Source: Roseivivax lentus (GTDB lineage Bacteria; Pseudomonadota; Alphaproteobacteria; Rhodobacterales; Rhodobacteraceae). From it: a DNA stretch of 64,000 nucleotides. Of the stretch, positions 54,243 through 64,000 are shown piece by piece. The notes under the pieces are model-generated. The model made no database searches. It saw only the letters and a program-made list of their open reading frames with translations, and was not told the DNA's origin. The stretch lies in contig NZ_FTOQ01000001.1 of assembly GCF_900156805.1 (NCBI RefSeq), forward strand, positions 310,001 through 374,000, given 5' to 3'. The position numbers and the translations under genes are program-made. Every line of letters starts with the position of its first letter. Position 1 is the first letter of the stretch.

Positions 54243-56012
54243 ATGAACAAGTTCATCGCAGCCGTCACGCTCAGCGTCATGGCCGCCGCCGGGGCGGCGC
54301 AGGCGCAAGTGACCGAGGCCATGCTGGCCGACGATCAGAACAACGTGACGCAGGTCGTCACGAACGGCATGGGCCGGCATCTGCAGCGCTACTCGCCGCT
54401 CGACACGATCAACACCGAGAACGTCAAGAACCTCGTGCCGGCCTGGGCCTTCTCGCTCGGCGGCGAGAAGCAGCGCGGGCAGGAAACCCAGCCGCTGATC
54501 TATGACGGCGTGATGTATATCACCGGCTCCTATTCGCGGATGTACGCGATCGACGTGAAGACCGGCCAGGAGCTCTGGCAATACGACGCGCGTCTGCCCG
54601 AAGGCATCCTGCCCTGCTGCGACGTGGTGAACCGCGGTGCTGCGATCTACGGCGACAAGATCTATTTCGGCACGCTCGATGCGCGCATCGTGGCGCTCGA
54701 TCTCAAGACCGGCGACGTGGTCTGGCGCGACCAGATCGCCGATTACAAGGCAGGCTATTCCTACACCGCGGCCCCGCTCATCGTGAACGGGCTGATCATC
54801 ACCGGCAATTCCGGCGGCGAGTTCGGCATCGTCGGTGAAGTGCAGGCGCGCGATGCCGAAACCGGGGAGCTCGTCTGGACCCGTCCGGTGATCGAAGGCC
54901 ACATGGGCACGCTCAACGGCGAGGAATCGACCATGACCGGCGAGCTGAACGCGACCTGGCCGGGCGACATGTGGAAAACCGGCGGCGGCGCGACCTGGCT
55001 CGGCGGCTCCTATGACGCCGATACCGACACGCTGGTCTTCGGCACCGGCAACCCGGCGCCCTGGAACAGCCACCTGCGCAATGCGGGCACGCCCACCGAC
55101 GGCAATGCCGGCGACAACCTCTACGCCGCCTCGCGGCTCGGCATCGATCCCGCGACCGGCGAGATCAAGTGGCACTTCCAGACCACGCCGCGCGAAGGCT
55201 GGGATTATGACGGCGTGAACGAGGTCGTGGCCTATACCGACCGCGACGGCAACATGCGCTACGCCACCGCCGACCGGAACGGCTATTTCTACGTGCTGAA
55301 CCGCGAAGACGGCGCCTTCGTCTCGGCCACGCCCTTCGTCAAGGACATCTCCTGGGCCGAAGGCATCGACGAGAACGGCCGCCCGATCTTCGTCGAGGAC
55401 AACCGCCCAGGCGATCCGGCCGCCGCGGCGGACGGCCAGAAGGGCGAGGTGATCTTCGCATCGCCCTCGTTCCTCGGCGGCAAGAACTGGATGCCGATGG
55501 CCTTCTCGCAGAACACCGGCAACTTCTACGTGCCCTCGAACGAATGGGGCATGGATATCTGGAACGAGCCCATCACCTACAAGAAGGGCGCGGCCTATCT
55601 CGGCGCGGGTTTCACCATCAAGCCCAATTACGAGGACCATATCGGCAGCCTGAAGGCCATCGACCCCGATGCGGGTGAAGTGGTCTGGGAATACAAGAAC
55701 GACGCGCCGCTCTGGTCGGGTGTCATGACCACCGCCGGTGGCCTCGTGTTCTTCGGCACGCCCGAGGGCAAGTTCATCGCGCTCAACGATGCCACCGGTG
55801 AAGAGGTCTGGTCGTTCCAGACCGGCTCCGGCATCGTCGGTCAGCCGATCACCTGGGAACAGGACGGCGAGCAATACGTGTCGATCATTTCCGGCTGGGG
55901 CGGCGCCGTTCCGCTCTGGGGCGGTGAGGTGGCCAAGAAGGTCAACTACCTCAACCAGGGCGGCATGCTCTGGACCTTCCGCCTGCCGAAAGAGCTGGCC
56001 GCAGCAGAGTAA
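54243..56012 (+). CDS. xoxF: Lanthanide-dependent methanol dehydrogenase XoxF
   Basis: A 589-residue PQQ dehydrogenase with a signal peptide of about 21 residues (AAGAAQAQ). It is an eight-bladed propeller with the vicinal Cys pair C125-C126 in [12 protein letters not shown]. Metal ligands are Glu193 in GGEFG and Asn270 in GTGNPAPWN. The catalytic Asp321 is in GWDYDGVNE. The additional Asp323, two residues later, marks the lanthanide type; the calcium enzyme MxaF has Ala there. It oxidises methanol to formaldehyde or formate in the periplasm, passing electrons to the module's cytochrome c. The ATG follows AGGGAGGA. Confidence 0.96.
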   Translation: MNKFIAAVTLSVMAAAGAAQAQVTEAMLADDQNNVTQVVTNGMGRHLQRYSPLDTINTENVKNLVPAWAFSLGGEKQRGQETQPLIYDGVMYITGSYSRMYAIDVKTGQELWQYDARLPEGILPCCDVVNRGAAIYGDKIYFGTLDARIVALDLKTGDVVWRDQIADYKAGYSYTAAPLIVNGLIITGNSGGEFGIVGEVQARDAETGELVWTRPVIEGHMGTLNGEESTMTGELNATWPGDMWKTGGGATWLGGSYDADTDTLVFGTGNPAPWNSHLRNAGTPTDGNAGDNLYAASRLGIDPATGEIKWHFQTTPREGWDYDGVNEVVAYTDRDGNMRYATADRNGYFYVLNREDGAFVSATPFVKDISWAEGIDENGRPIFVEDNRPGDPAAAADGQKGEVIFASPSFLGGKNWMPMAFSQNTGNFYVPSNEWGMDIWNEPITYKKGAAYLGAGFTIKPNYEDHIGSLKAIDPDAGEVVWEYKNDAPLWSGVMTTAGGLVFFGTPEGKFIALNDATGEEVWSFQTGSGIVGQPITWEQDGEQYVSIISGWGGAVPLWGGEVAKKVNYLNQGGMLWTFRLPKELAAAE

Positions 56013-56039
56013 CTCTCCCACTCTCAAGGTCGCAGCGAG

Positions 56040-56069
56040 GCGCCCGGGTCCAAGGCCCGGGCGCTTTTT
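56040..56069 (+). terminator. Rho-independent terminator after xoxF
   Basis: GCGCCCGGG and CCCGGGCGC form a perfect 9-bp stem around a 7-nt loop, followed by five T residues. It lies 27 bp after the xoxF stop. Confidence 0.88.
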
Positions 56070-56183
56070 CGTGCGGTGGCCCGCCAGTGGTCGCGGCCTG
56101 CCCTGAATCTCGGGTGACTTGCGCCGCGTCAGAATGTATCACAGGGGCCAATGACGGGCCGCAGGGGCCGCAAGAGGCAGGGC

Positions 56184-57941
56184 ATGTCCATTCTGGAGCG
56201 CTGGCAGGCCGAATCGAGCCGCCTGCTGAACCGATATCATGCAAGGCGTGCGGCCCGGACGCGCGCCGCGACCGGGTTCGTGTCGCGCCCCGAACCGCGC
56301 AGCGTCGGCTCCTTCGCCCGCGGGCGGCAATTGTCGGCGGGCAACCTGCTGTTCGCGGGGCATCTCGTGCAGGCGCCGGGGCATTCGCCCTGGACCCTCG
56401 ACGCGCCCGATGCCGCCTTCGAGGAGGAATTGCACGGCTTTCACTGGCTCGACGATCTCGCGGCCGTGGGCGAGCCGAAAAGCCGGCGCACCGCGCAGGC
56501 CTGGGTCTGGGACTGGATCGCGCGCTACGGGCGTGGGACCGGGCCGGGATGGACGCCGGAGCTCGCGGGGCGGCGGCTGATCCGGCTCATTCATCACGCG
56601 CTGTTCCTGCTCTCGGGCCGGACCTCAGAGCAAAGCGCGATCTTCTTTTCCGCGCTCGGAGCGCACGCGATCTTCCTGTCGCGCCGCTGGACCGCCAGCG
56701 CGCCGGGCCTCGGCCGGTTCGAGGCGCTGACGGGGCTGCTTTACGCCGGCCTCGCGCTCAAGGGCATGGAGGTCGAGGCGCAGCCCGCCCGCGCCGCGCT
56801 GGGGCGCGAATGCGAGACGCGGATCGACGCGCAGGGCGGCGTGGCCACCCGCAATCCCGCCGAACTTCTGGAGATCTTCACGCTGCTGACCTGGGCGCAA
56901 AGCGCGCTCGAGGAAGCCGATCAGCGCCCCGCCGAGGCCCACGAGGCCGCCATCGCCCGAATCGCGCCGACGCTGCGCGCGCTGCGCCATTCCGATGGCG
57001 GGCTGGCGCGGTTTCACGGCGGCGGGCGCGGGATCGACGGGCGGCTCGACCAGGCGCTGGCCGAATCGCGCATCCGCAAGCGGCAGGCCTCGGGCCTCGC
57101 CATGGGGTTCGCGCGGCTCTCGGCGGGGCGCACCAGCCTCATCGTCGATGCCGCCCCTCCGCCCACCGGCGCGGCGTCGTTCAACGCCCATGCCTCGACG
57201 CTCGCGTTCGAGCTGACCTCGGGCCGCCGCCCGCTCATCGTGAATTGCGGCTCGGGCGCTGTCTTCGGCGAAGCCTGGCGTCAGGCGGGGCGGGCGACGC
57301 CCTCGCATTCCACGCTGTGCCTCGACGGCTATTCCTCGGCGCGGCTGGGGCCCGCGGGCTTCGTCGGCGCGGCCAAGCGCGAGATGCTGGTCGACGTGCC
57401 GACCAAGGTGCCGGTCGAGATCAGCCGCGCAAGCGACGGGCTGACCTTCCAGGGGGCCCATGACGGCTACGTCTCGACCCACGGGCTGACCCATGCCCGC
57501 ACGCTGGAGATGACCTTCGACGGGCGTGGCGTGGTGGGCGAGGACCTGCTGCTCGCGGTCGAAAAAGCCGAGAAGACGCGCTTCGACCGGCGCATGGATG
57601 CGGTGTCGCTGTCGGGCCTGCCGTTCCAGGTCCGCTTTCACCTGCATCCGGAGGTCGATGCCGAGGTCGATCTGGGCGGCGCCGCGGTGTCGATGGCGCT
57701 GCGCTCGGGCGAGATCTGGGTGTTCCGGCACGATTCGGACGCCGAACTGACGCTTGAGCCGTCGGTTTACCTCGAAAAAGGGCGATTGCGGCCGCGCGGG
57801 ACGCTGCAGGTCGTTTTATCCGGCCGCGCGATGGAGTATGCGACCCGCGTCCGCTGGTCCCTCGCCAAGGCGCAGGAGACGGCGATTGCCATCCGCGACC
57901 TCGCGCGGGACGAGCCGGACGACGCGCCGACCGAGCCATAG
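56184..57941 (+). CDS. Heparinase II/III family protein
   Basis: A 585-residue protein of the heparinase II/III-like group. The N-terminal helical (alpha/alpha) part includes [13 protein letters not shown] and [15 protein letters not shown], and the C-terminal beta-sandwich starts near [20 protein letters not shown] with the [16 protein letters not shown] and [15 protein letters not shown] segments. No signal peptide is visible. The substrate is unknown; the position directly before purH is a recurrent arrangement in Rhodobacteraceae, where this gene is not obviously degradative. It ends 11 bp before purH, so the two are cotranscribed. The ATG at 56184 has GAGGCAGGG upstream. Confidence 0.82.
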   Translation: MSILERWQAESSRLLNRYHARRAARTRAATGFVSRPEPRSVGSFARGRQLSAGNLLFAGHLVQAPGHSPWTLDAPDAAFEEELHGFHWLDDLAAVGEPKSRRTAQAWVWDWIARYGRGTGPGWTPELAGRRLIRLIHHALFLLSGRTSEQSAIFFSALGAHAIFLSRRWTASAPGLGRFEALTGLLYAGLALKGMEVEAQPARAALGRECETRIDAQGGVATRNPAELLEIFTLLTWAQSALEEADQRPAEAHEAAIARIAPTLRALRHSDGGLARFHGGGRGIDGRLDQALAESRIRKRQASGLAMGFARLSAGRTSLIVDAAPPPTGAASFNAHASTLAFELTSGRRPLIVNCGSGAVFGEAWRQAGRATPSHSTLCLDGYSSARLGPAGFVGAAKREMLVDVPTKVPVEISRASDGLTFQGAHDGYVSTHGLTHARTLEMTFDGRGVVGEDLLLAVEKAEKTRFDRRMDAVSLSGLPFQVRFHLHPEVDAEVDLGGAAVSMALRSGEIWVFRHDSDAELTLEPSVYLEKGRLRPRGTLQVVLSGRAMEYATRVRWSLAKAQETAIAIRDLARDEPDDAPTEP

Positions 57942-57952
57942 CAGGACCTGAC

Positions 57953-59542
57953 ATGACCGATCTTCACCCCGTCCGCCGCGCCCTCTTGTCCGTCTCAGAC
58001 AAGACCGGCCTGATCGACCTCGCCAAAGCGCTCGCCGCGCGCGGGATCGAGCTTGTCTCAACCGGCGGCACGGCCAAGGCCATGCGCGAGGCGGGGCTCA
58101 CGGTGCGCGATGTCGCGGAACTCACGGGCTTTCCCGAGATGATGGACGGCCGCGTGAAGACGCTGCATCCGGCGGTGCACGGTGGCCTGCTGGCGCTGCG
58201 CGACAATGCCGAGCACACCGGCGCAATGGCCGAGCACGGCATCGCCGAAATCGACCTGCTGGTGGTGAACCTCTACCCGTTCGAAGCGACCGTCGCGAAG
58301 GGGGCGGACTACTCCGAGGCCATCGAGAATATCGATATCGGCGGGCCCGCGATGATCCGCGCGGCGGCAAAGAACCATGGTTTTGTCAACGTCGTCGTCG
58401 ACACCGAGGATTACCAGCCGCTTCTCGATGAGCTTGCCGCCCATGACGGGGCCACCTCCTATGCCTTCCGCCAGCGGCTCGCGCTCAATGCCTATGCGCG
58501 CACCGGGGCCTACGATGCGGCGGTCTCGTCCTGGATGGCCAAGGCCCTGAATGAGCCCGCGCCGCGCCGCCGGGTGGTCGCGGGCACACTCGCCCAGACG
58601 CTGCGCTACGGCGAGAACCCGCACCAGGCGGCGGCCTTTTATACCGACGGCACATCGCGGTCGGGCGTCGCCACCGCGGAACAGCACCAGGGCAAGGAAT
58701 TGTCCTACAACAACATCAACGACACCGACGCCGCCTTCGAGCTGGTCAGCGAGTTTGCCCCGGGCGACGGTGCGGCCTGCGCGATCATTAAACATGCCAA
58801 TCCCTGCGGTGTGGCCCGCGGTGCGACCCTCGAGGAGGCCTATCGCCGGGCCTTCGATTGCGACCGCACCTCCGCCTTCGGCGGGATCATCGCGCTGAAC
58901 CAGCCGCTGGACGGCCCCACCGCCGAGGCCATCGCGGAGATCTTCACCGAGGTGGTGATCGCGCCGGGCGCCGACGAGGCGGCCCGGCAGGTCTTCGCCG
59001 CGAAGAAGAACCTGCGGCTCCTGACCACGGACGGGCTCTCGGATCCGGCGGCGGGCGGGCTGACGCTGCGCCAGGTGTCGGGCGGCTTTCTCGTGCAGGA
59101 CCGCGACAACGGGCGGGTCGGCGAATGGGAGCTGAAGACCGTGACCAAGCGCGAGCCCACGAAGGACGAGCTGCGCGATCTGCTGTTTGCCTGGACCGTG
59201 GCCAAGCACGTGAAGTCGAACGCCATCGTCTACGTCAAGGACGGCGCGACGGTGGGCGTGGGCGCCGGGCAGATGAGCCGGGTCGATTCGACCCGCATCG
59301 CCGCGCGCAAGTCGCAGGATATGGCCGAGGTGCTGGGGCTGCCCGCGCCGCTGACGCAGGGCGCCGTTGTGGCGTCGGACGCCTTCTTTCCCTTCCCCGA
59401 CGGGCTGCTGACCGCGGCCGAGGCGGGTGCGACGGCGGTGATCCAGCCCGGCGGATCGATGCGCGACGACAAGGTGATCGAGGCCGCCGACGCGGCGGGC
59501 CTGGCCATGGTCTTCACCGGGATGCGGCATTTCCGGCACTGA
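57953..59542 (+). CDS. purH: Bifunctional AICAR transformylase/IMP cyclohydrolase
   Basis: A 529-residue PurH carrying out the last two steps of purine synthesis. The IMP cyclohydrolase domain starts [20 protein letters not shown] and includes [20 protein letters not shown]. The AICAR transformylase domain has [17 protein letters not shown], the catalytic [11 protein letters not shown] and [17 protein letters not shown] near the end. Length is normal. It follows the heparinase-like gene by 11 bp, and lspA follows 92 bp later. Confidence 0.98.
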   Translation: MTDLHPVRRALLSVSDKTGLIDLAKALAARGIELVSTGGTAKAMREAGLTVRDVAELTGFPEMMDGRVKTLHPAVHGGLLALRDNAEHTGAMAEHGIAEIDLLVVNLYPFEATVAKGADYSEAIENIDIGGPAMIRAAAKNHGFVNVVVDTEDYQPLLDELAAHDGATSYAFRQRLALNAYARTGAYDAAVSSWMAKALNEPAPRRRVVAGTLAQTLRYGENPHQAAAFYTDGTSRSGVATAEQHQGKELSYNNINDTDAAFELVSEFAPGDGAACAIIKHANPCGVARGATLEEAYRRAFDCDRTSAFGGIIALNQPLDGPTAEAIAEIFTEVVIAPGADEAARQVFAAKKNLRLLTTDGLSDPAAGGLTLRQVSGGFLVQDRDNGRVGEWELKTVTKREPTKDELRDLLFAWTVAKHVKSNAIVYVKDGATVGVGAGQMSRVDSTRIAARKSQDMAEVLGLPAPLTQGAVVASDAFFPFPDGLLTAAEAGATAVIQPGGSMRDDKVIEAADAAGLAMVFTGMRHFRH

Positions 59543-59634
59543 GCGGGGATCGGGCCGCGGAGCGCGGCCCGGCTCGAGCGTATTTGGAAAGAGGCAGGGC
59601 GGGGCAGGATGCGCGACAGGAAAGGGCAGCTCTG

Positions 59635-60114
59635 ATGCGGCTTTTGTGGTCCGTGGCGGCGGTGACGCTTGTGTTCGACCAGCTCACAAAGTGGTGGGTG
59701 GTGCACGTGATGGGGTTGGCCGGCAAGGGTCAGATCGATGTCTGGCCGCCCTTCATCCAGTTCCGCATGGCGTGGAATTACGGCATCAATTTCGGCCTCT
59801 TCTCGGGCCAGCAGGACACCACGCGCTGGGTCCTGATCGCCGTGGCCACGGGCATCGTGCTCTTCGTGCTGGTCTGGCTACGGCGCGACCCGCCGGGCCG
59901 GCTGGGGATGGTCGCGGCGGGGCTGCTGATCGGCGGGGCCGTCGGCAATGTCATCGACCGGCTGCTCTACGGGGCGGTGGCCGATTTCCTGAACATGTCC
60001 TGCTGCGGGATCGACAACCCCTACGCCTTCAACGTGGCCGATATCGCGATCTTCGCGGGCGCCATCGGGCTGGTGCTGTTCCCGGGTGCCGAGGCGCCGA
60101 AAAAGGCCCCGTGA
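59635..60114 (+). CDS. lspA: Lipoprotein signal peptidase
   Basis: A 159-residue aspartic signal peptidase II with four membrane helices. The N-terminal [14 protein letters not shown], the [11 protein letters not shown] loop, and the two catalytic Asp regions [20 protein letters not shown] and [15 protein letters not shown] are all present. It cleaves prolipoproteins before the lipidated Cys. A lipoprotein gene with a clear lipobox follows 50 bp later. The ATG at 59635 follows AAAGGGCAG. Confidence 0.95.
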   Translation: MRLLWSVAAVTLVFDQLTKWWVVHVMGLAGKGQIDVWPPFIQFRMAWNYGINFGLFSGQQDTTRWVLIAVATGIVLFVLVWLRRDPPGRLGMVAAGLLIGGAVGNVIDRLLYGAVADFLNMSCCGIDNPYAFNVADIAIFAGAIGLVLFPGAEAPKKAP

Positions 60115-60164
60115 CCTTGCCGGGAAGTTGGGCTAATCAGGGGCATATGAGACGGAGATTGGCC

Positions 60165-60680
60165 ATGCGCCGCGTGCATTTCGCAATATTGCTGTCGGCT
60201 GTGACGCTTGCCGCGTGCAGCAACGACACGCTGCGCACGCTCAGCCGGACCGACGGCACGCCCGAGGAATTTGGCATCGTGCCGAACCAGCCGCTCGAGC
60301 AGCCGCCCTCCTTCGCCGAATTGCCGCCGCCGCGGCCGGGCGGCACGAACCGCGCCGACCAGCAGCCCCTGGGTGATGCGGTCGCGGCCCTTGGCGGCAA
60401 CCCGGCGGCGCTGAACGCGGGCGCTGTGCCTGCCGCCGATGGCGCGCTGTTATCCGCCGTGGGCCGCTTCGGCACCAACGGCAATATCCGCGCCGTGATC
60501 GCCGAGGAGGACGAGGCATTCCGGGCCCGCGCGCGGCTTTTCAACTGGCGCCTCGTGCCCGACAACGAATACGAACGCGCCTACCGCGCCCAGAGCCTCG
60601 ATCCCTATCTCTGGCTCGAGCGGGTGCGCCAGCCCGGCGGCAACATCGCGACGCCCTCGGCGCCGCCCCCGGGCGGCTGA
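60165..60680 (+). CDS. DUF3035 lipoprotein
   Basis: A 171-residue lipoprotein of the DUF3035 family, of unknown role. The signal peptide is RRVHFAILLSAVTLAACSND, with lipobox LAAC. The mature part is Pro-rich (PLEQPPSFAELPPPRPGG) and then helical, ending RARLFNWRLVPDNEYERAYR and SLDPYLWLERVRQPGG. The ATG at 60165 is preferred over one at 60147 because GGAG lies 8 nt upstream. It follows lspA and precedes the M16 peptidase pair, a conserved order in the group. Confidence 0.85.
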   Translation: MRRVHFAILLSAVTLAACSNDTLRTLSRTDGTPEEFGIVPNQPLEQPPSFAELPPPRPGGTNRADQQPLGDAVAALGGNPAALNAGAVPAADGALLSAVGRFGTNGNIRAVIAEEDEAFRARARLFNWRLVPDNEYERAYRAQSLDPYLWLERVRQPGGNIATPSAPPPGG

Positions 60681-60785
60681 GACGGCCGCGCCGGATCACG
60701 GTCGCATTACATTTCCGCAAGCTTCGTTGATCTGCCGCCCTTCCGCCGTAATTTGTCGGCTGCCACTTCCCGAGGAGGCTCATTC

Positions 60786-62168
60786 ATGAGACGCATCGCG
60801 GCTGCATCAGCGGCCATCTTGTTCTGGGCGCTTCCGGCCCTGGCGCAATCCATCGACGACGCCGTCACGACCTTCACGCTCGACAACGGCATGGAGGTGG
60901 TCGTGATCGAGGATCACCGCGCGCCGGTGGTCACGCATATGGTCTGGTACAAGGCCGGGGCCGCCGACGAGGCGCCGGGCGTCTCGGGTGTCGCGCATTT
61001 CCTCGAACATCTGCTCTTCAAGGGCACCGAGACGATGGAGCCGGGCGAATTCTCCGAGGTGGTGGCGGCCAATGGCGGCAGCGACAACGCCTTCACGAGC
61101 TACGATTACACGGGGTATTTCCAGCGCATCGCCACGGACCGGTTGGGCATGATGATGCAGATGGAGGCGGACCGCATGGTCAACCTTCAGCTCGACGGCG
61201 AGGATATCCTGACCGAGCGCGACGTCATCATCGAAGAGCGCAACCAGCGGGTCGAGAACAGCCCCGGCGCGCTGTTCGGCGAGGAACGCAACGCCGCGCT
61301 TTATCTCAACCACCCCTACGGCACCCCGATCATCGGCTGGAAGCACGAGGCCGAGGCGCTGACGCTCGAGGATGCGCTGGCCTATTACGAACGCTTCTAC
61401 GCGCCCAACAACGCGATCCTGATCGTGGCGGGCGACGTCTACCCGGACGAGGTGCGCGCGCTGGCCGAGGAGCATTACGGCCCGCTGCCCGCCAATCCCG
61501 AGCTCGGCCCGCGGGTCCGGCCGCAGGAGCCGCCGCAGGGCGCGCCCCGCCGGCTGACCTACCGCGACCCGCGCGTGTCGCAGCCCTACGTGATCCGAAC
61601 CTATCTCGCGCCCGAACGCGATCCCGGCGCGCAGGAAGAGGCCGCCGCGCTGACGCTGCTTGCGCAGATCCTCGGGGGTGGGCAGACCTCGGTGCTGACG
61701 CGCGATCTGCAATTCGAAAGCCAGATCGCGGTCTATTCCGGCGCCTTCTATTCCGGCACCGCCTATGACGACACCTCCTTCGGGCTGATCGTGGTGCCGC
61801 AGGAGGGCGTGTCGCTGGCCGAGGCTGAAGCGGCGATGGACGCCTCGGTCGCGCGCTTGATGGAAGAGGGCGTCGATGCCGAACAGCTGGAGCGGATCAA
61901 GTTCCAGCTGCGGGCGGAGCAGGTCTTCGCGCTCGACAGCTCGTCGTCGCTGGGCCGGCGCTATGGCGCGGCGCTGACCTCGGGTCTGACGGTCGAGGAT
62001 GTGCAGGCCTGGCCGGGCATCCTGCAGGCCGTGACCGAAGAGGATATCCTCGAAGCGGCGTCCCGTGTCTTCGACCGCAACAAATCCGTGACCGGGTGGC
62101 TGATGGCGCCCGATACGGATGGCGGCGCCATCGCGCCCATCTCCGCCAGTCAAGAGGTGACGCAATGA
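60786..62168 (+). CDS. M16 family zinc metallopeptidase (catalytic subunit)
   Basis: A 460-residue exported M16 peptidase with a signal peptide (ASAAILFWALPALAQS). The inverted zinc motif is HFLEH (His71, Glu74, His75) in VAHFLEHLLFKGTETM, with the third ligand Glu in ERDVIIEERNQRVENSP. The R/Y domain is present in GRRYGAALTSGLTVEDVQ. It is like the mitochondrial processing peptidase beta subunit. It overlaps the following M16 gene by 4 nt (ATGA). The two probably form a heterodimer in the periplasm. Confidence 0.93.
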   Translation: MRRIAAASAAILFWALPALAQSIDDAVTTFTLDNGMEVVVIEDHRAPVVTHMVWYKAGAADEAPGVSGVAHFLEHLLFKGTETMEPGEFSEVVAANGGSDNAFTSYDYTGYFQRIATDRLGMMMQMEADRMVNLQLDGEDILTERDVIIEERNQRVENSPGALFGEERNAALYLNHPYGTPIIGWKHEAEALTLEDALAYYERFYAPNNAILIVAGDVYPDEVRALAEEHYGPLPANPELGPRVRPQEPPQGAPRRLTYRDPRVSQPYVIRTYLAPERDPGAQEEAAALTLLAQILGGGQTSVLTRDLQFESQIAVYSGAFYSGTAYDDTSFGLIVVPQEGVSLAEAEAAMDASVARLMEEGVDAEQLERIKFQLRAEQVFALDSSSSLGRRYGAALTSGLTVEDVQAWPGILQAVTEEDILEAASRVFDRNKSVTGWLMAPDTDGGAIAPISASQEVTQ

Positions 62169-63499
62169 TCCGTATCGTGCTGACCGCCGCCGCCTGCCTC
62201 TGGGCCGCCGCGGCGAGTGCCGCCGTCGAGGTGCAGGAAGTGACGACCGAGGCGGGCTTCGAGGCCTGGCTGGTGGAAGAGCCGTCCATTCCCTTCGTCT
62301 CGCTTGAGCTGCGCTTCAAGGGTGGCGCGTCGCTCGATCCCGAGGGCAAGCGTGGGGTCACCAACCTGATGACCGGCCTTCTGGAAGAGGGTGCGGGCGA
62401 CCTCGATGCGCGGGCCTTCGCGCAGGCGAAGGAGGCGCTGGCCGCGACCTTCCACTACGACGCGGGCGACGACGCGCTGGCGATCACCGCGCAGGTGCTG
62501 ACCGAGAATCGCGACGCGGCCATGGCCCTGCTGCGCGAAAGCCTGCTGGAGCCGCGCTTCGACGCGGATGCGATCGAGCGGGTGAAGGCGCAGGTGATGT
62601 CCTCCATCCAGTCCGACCAGACCGACCCCGACGCCATCGTCGGCAAGGAGGCGATGCGCATCCTCTACGGCGATCATCCCTATGGCAGCGCCAAGAAGGG
62701 CACGACGGACAGCGTCGCGGCGCTGACCCGTGACGATATCGTCGCCGCCTGGCAGGCCGCTCTGGCGACCGACCGGGTCTATATCGCCGCGGCGGGCGAC
62801 ATCTCCGCCGAGGAGCTTTCCGCGCTTGTCGACACGCTGCTCGCCGGTCTGCCGAAAGTGGGCCCGGCGCTGCCCGACGCCGTCGAGGTCTCCACCGCGG
62901 CCGAGACCGTGGTTGTGCCTTTCGAGACGCCGCAATCGGTGGCGCTGTTCGGGCATCGGGCCATCCCGCGCGACGATCCGGATTTCTTCGCGGCCTTCGT
63001 GATGAACCAGGTGCTGGGCGCGGGCGGCTTCGAATCGCGTCTCATGGAGGAGGTGCGCGACAAGCGCGGCCTGACCTACGGCGTCTATTCCTACATCGCC
63101 AACCGGGATTATTCCGACATGATGATGGGGCGCGTCGCATCGGCCAATGACCGCATCGCCGAGGCCATCGCGGTCATTCGCGACGAGTGGCGGCGGATGG
63201 CCGAGGAGGGCGTCACCGAGGAAGAGCTGGAAGCGGCCAAGACCTTCCTGACAGGCGCCTATCCCCTGCGCTTCGACGGCAACGGGGCCATCGCCAACAT
63301 CCTCGTGGGGATGCAGATGCAGGACCTGACGCCCGATTACATCGCGACGCGCAACGACCGCGTCGAGGCGGTGACGGTCGCGGATGTGCGCCGCGTGGCC
63401 GCGCGGGTGATGCTGCCGGAGGAGCTTCTGTTCGTCGTGGTGGGCCAGCCCGAGGGGCTGGAGGACGCCCGCGTGGTGGCGCCGGTGGTGACGCAGTAA
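62165..63499 (+). CDS. M16 family peptidase-like protein (non-catalytic subunit)
   Basis: A 444-residue exported protein with a signal peptide (LTAAACLWAAAASAAVEV) and the M16 fold, but the HxxEH zinc motif is absent: the corresponding region reads TNLMTGLLEEGAGDLD. The substrate-binding R/Y motif is kept in SRLMEEVRDKRGLTYGVYSY. Such subunits pair with an active M16 partner, here the gene 4 nt upstream, as alpha and beta subunits of the processing peptidase do. It is followed by a strong terminator. Confidence 0.93.
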   Translation: MIRIVLTAAACLWAAAASAAVEVQEVTTEAGFEAWLVEEPSIPFVSLELRFKGGASLDPEGKRGVTNLMTGLLEEGAGDLDARAFAQAKEALAATFHYDAGDDALAITAQVLTENRDAAMALLRESLLEPRFDADAIERVKAQVMSSIQSDQTDPDAIVGKEAMRILYGDHPYGSAKKGTTDSVAALTRDDIVAAWQAALATDRVYIAAAGDISAEELSALVDTLLAGLPKVGPALPDAVEVSTAAETVVVPFETPQSVALFGHRAIPRDDPDFFAAFVMNQVLGAGGFESRLMEEVRDKRGLTYGVYSYIANRDYSDMMMGRVASANDRIAEAIAVIRDEWRRMAEEGVTEEELEAAKTFLTGAYPLRFDGNGAIANILVGMQMQDLTPDYIATRNDRVEAVTVADVRRVAARVMLPEELLFVVVGQPEGLEDARVVAPVVTQ

Positions 63500-63522
63500 G
63501 TCCCGCGATGATGCCGAATGCG

Positions 63523-63553
63523 AAAGGCCCCGGATCGTCTCCGGGGCCTTTTT
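63523..63553 (+). terminator. Rho-independent terminator after the M16 pair
   Basis: AAAGGCCCCGGA and TCCGGGGCCTTT form a perfect 12-bp stem with a 5-nt loop (TCGTC), followed by further T residues. Confidence 0.92.
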
Positions 63554-63596
63554 GCGTTTTGTCAGTCACGATAAGACGGGATCGCGTCCAAAGACC

Positions 63597-64000
63597 TCAG
63601 TTCAGAAGCCCCGCGCTGCGCAGCCCGTCATCGACCTTCAGCCGCGTCTCCGCGGTCAGCGGCACCAGCGGCGGGCGAACCTCTTCGCCGCAGAGACCCA
63701 GCCGGTGCATAGCGTATTTCGCACCGCAGAGCCCCGGTTCGGTGAAGATCGCGTGGTGCAGCGGCATCAGCCGGTCCTGCAGGCTCAGTGCGCGGCCGTA
63801 ATCGCCCGCAAGGCAGGCCTCCTGCAGCTCGGAACACAGCTTCGGCGCAACGTTCGCGGTGACCGAGATGCAGCCGACGCCGCCCTGCGCGTTGAACCCG
63901 TGCGCCGTGGCATCCTCGCCCGAGACCTGGATGAAATCCGGCCCGCAGGTGATGCGCTGGGCGCAGACCCGTGCGAGATCGGCGGTCGCATCCTTCACGC
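63597..64000 (-). CDS. dapA: 4-hydroxy-tetrahydrodipicolinate synthase (5' end beyond window)
   Basis: The C-terminal 134 or so residues of a DapA-type aldolase, which joins pyruvate and aspartate semialdehyde in lysine and peptidoglycan precursor synthesis. It is recognised by [59 protein letters not shown] and the ending [20 protein letters not shown]. The start and the Schiff-base Lys lie outside the right edge. It converges on the M16 genes, with the terminator between. Confidence 0.93.
   Translation of the reverse strand, partial: VKDATADLARVCAQRITCGPDFIQVSGEDATAHGFNAQGGVGCISVTANVAPKLCSELQEACLAGDYGRALSLQDRLMPLHHAIFTEPGLCGAKYAMHRLGLCGEEVRPPLVPLTAETRLKVDDGLRSAGLLN

Overview
The window is a 64 kb piece of a GC-rich alphaproteobacterial chromosome, almost certainly from the Rhodobacteraceae (roseobacter/Paracoccus relatives). 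Several things point there: GC-rich coding bias throughout, a lanthanide-type methanol dehydrogenase (XoxF) module, three tandem peptide deformylases, the order heparinase-like gene - purH - lspA - lipoprotein - two M16 peptidases, and a lptC-lptA-lptB-hpf-ptsN run without rpoN. Genes are tightly packed, and many junctions are 4-nt ATGA or GTGA overlaps. I see no rRNA, tRNA, CRISPR array, insertion sequence, phage gene or replication origin.

Layout. 1-2.9 kb: left-edge glcD fragment, then three small membrane/periplasmic genes. 3.0-9.7 kb: a four-gene minus-strand operon (MoxR ATPase, DUF58, DUF4159 and a glutamine-amidotransferase-like membrane protein). 9.8-14.1 kb: DUF1285, hydroxypyruvate isomerase, a sulfotransferase divergent from a GT14-like glycosyltransferase, and a HIT protein. 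14.4-23.5 kb: an ABC ATPase, a complex I-type zinc finger protein, polA, a striking array of five hairpins, an nth-pfkB operon, an acetyltransferase, an Ada-like repair protein, an OmpA-type lipoprotein and a flavin reductase. 23.5-25.6 kb: an exopolysaccharide sugar transferase, an 805-base non-coding region and ribonuclease D. 25.6-28.8 kb: LPS transport genes, then hpf and ptsN. 28.9-37.7 kb: an eight-gene minus-strand polysaccharide operon (cysQ, GT2, galU, a decayed galE, GT4, a second GT2-type enzyme, GT14, double sulfotransferase), divergent from a KpsM-like export permease.

38.7-49.1 kb: an SH3 protein, AlkB, dnaK-dnaJ, fadH, a metallo-beta-lactamase-fold hydrolase with three deformylase genes, and a PatB-type aminotransferase. 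49.1-56.1 kb: the XoxF module, comprising XoxJ, cytochrome c, a PQQ-associated solute-binding protein, a beta-propeller protein, a Sel1 protein and XoxF. 56.2-64 kb: heparinase-like protein, purH, lspA, a DUF3035 lipoprotein, an M16 peptidase pair and the 3' part of dapA.

How the genes work together. The 29-39 kb region has what is needed to build and export a sulfated surface polysaccharide: UDP-glucose supply (galU), four glycosyltransferases, a sulfotransferase, PAP recycling by CysQ and an ABC-2 permease. The divergent sulfotransferase/GT14 pair at 11-14 kb has the same enzyme types. The xox genes form a periplasmic methanol-oxidation unit, and three of their promoter regions share a near-identical element at fixed spacing from a -10-like box. 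The most unusual observations are that shared element, the five-hairpin array after polA, a 38-bp intergenic repeat present twice with different hairpins attached, a deformylase paralogue whose catalytic Glu is Gln, and the internally deleted galE.
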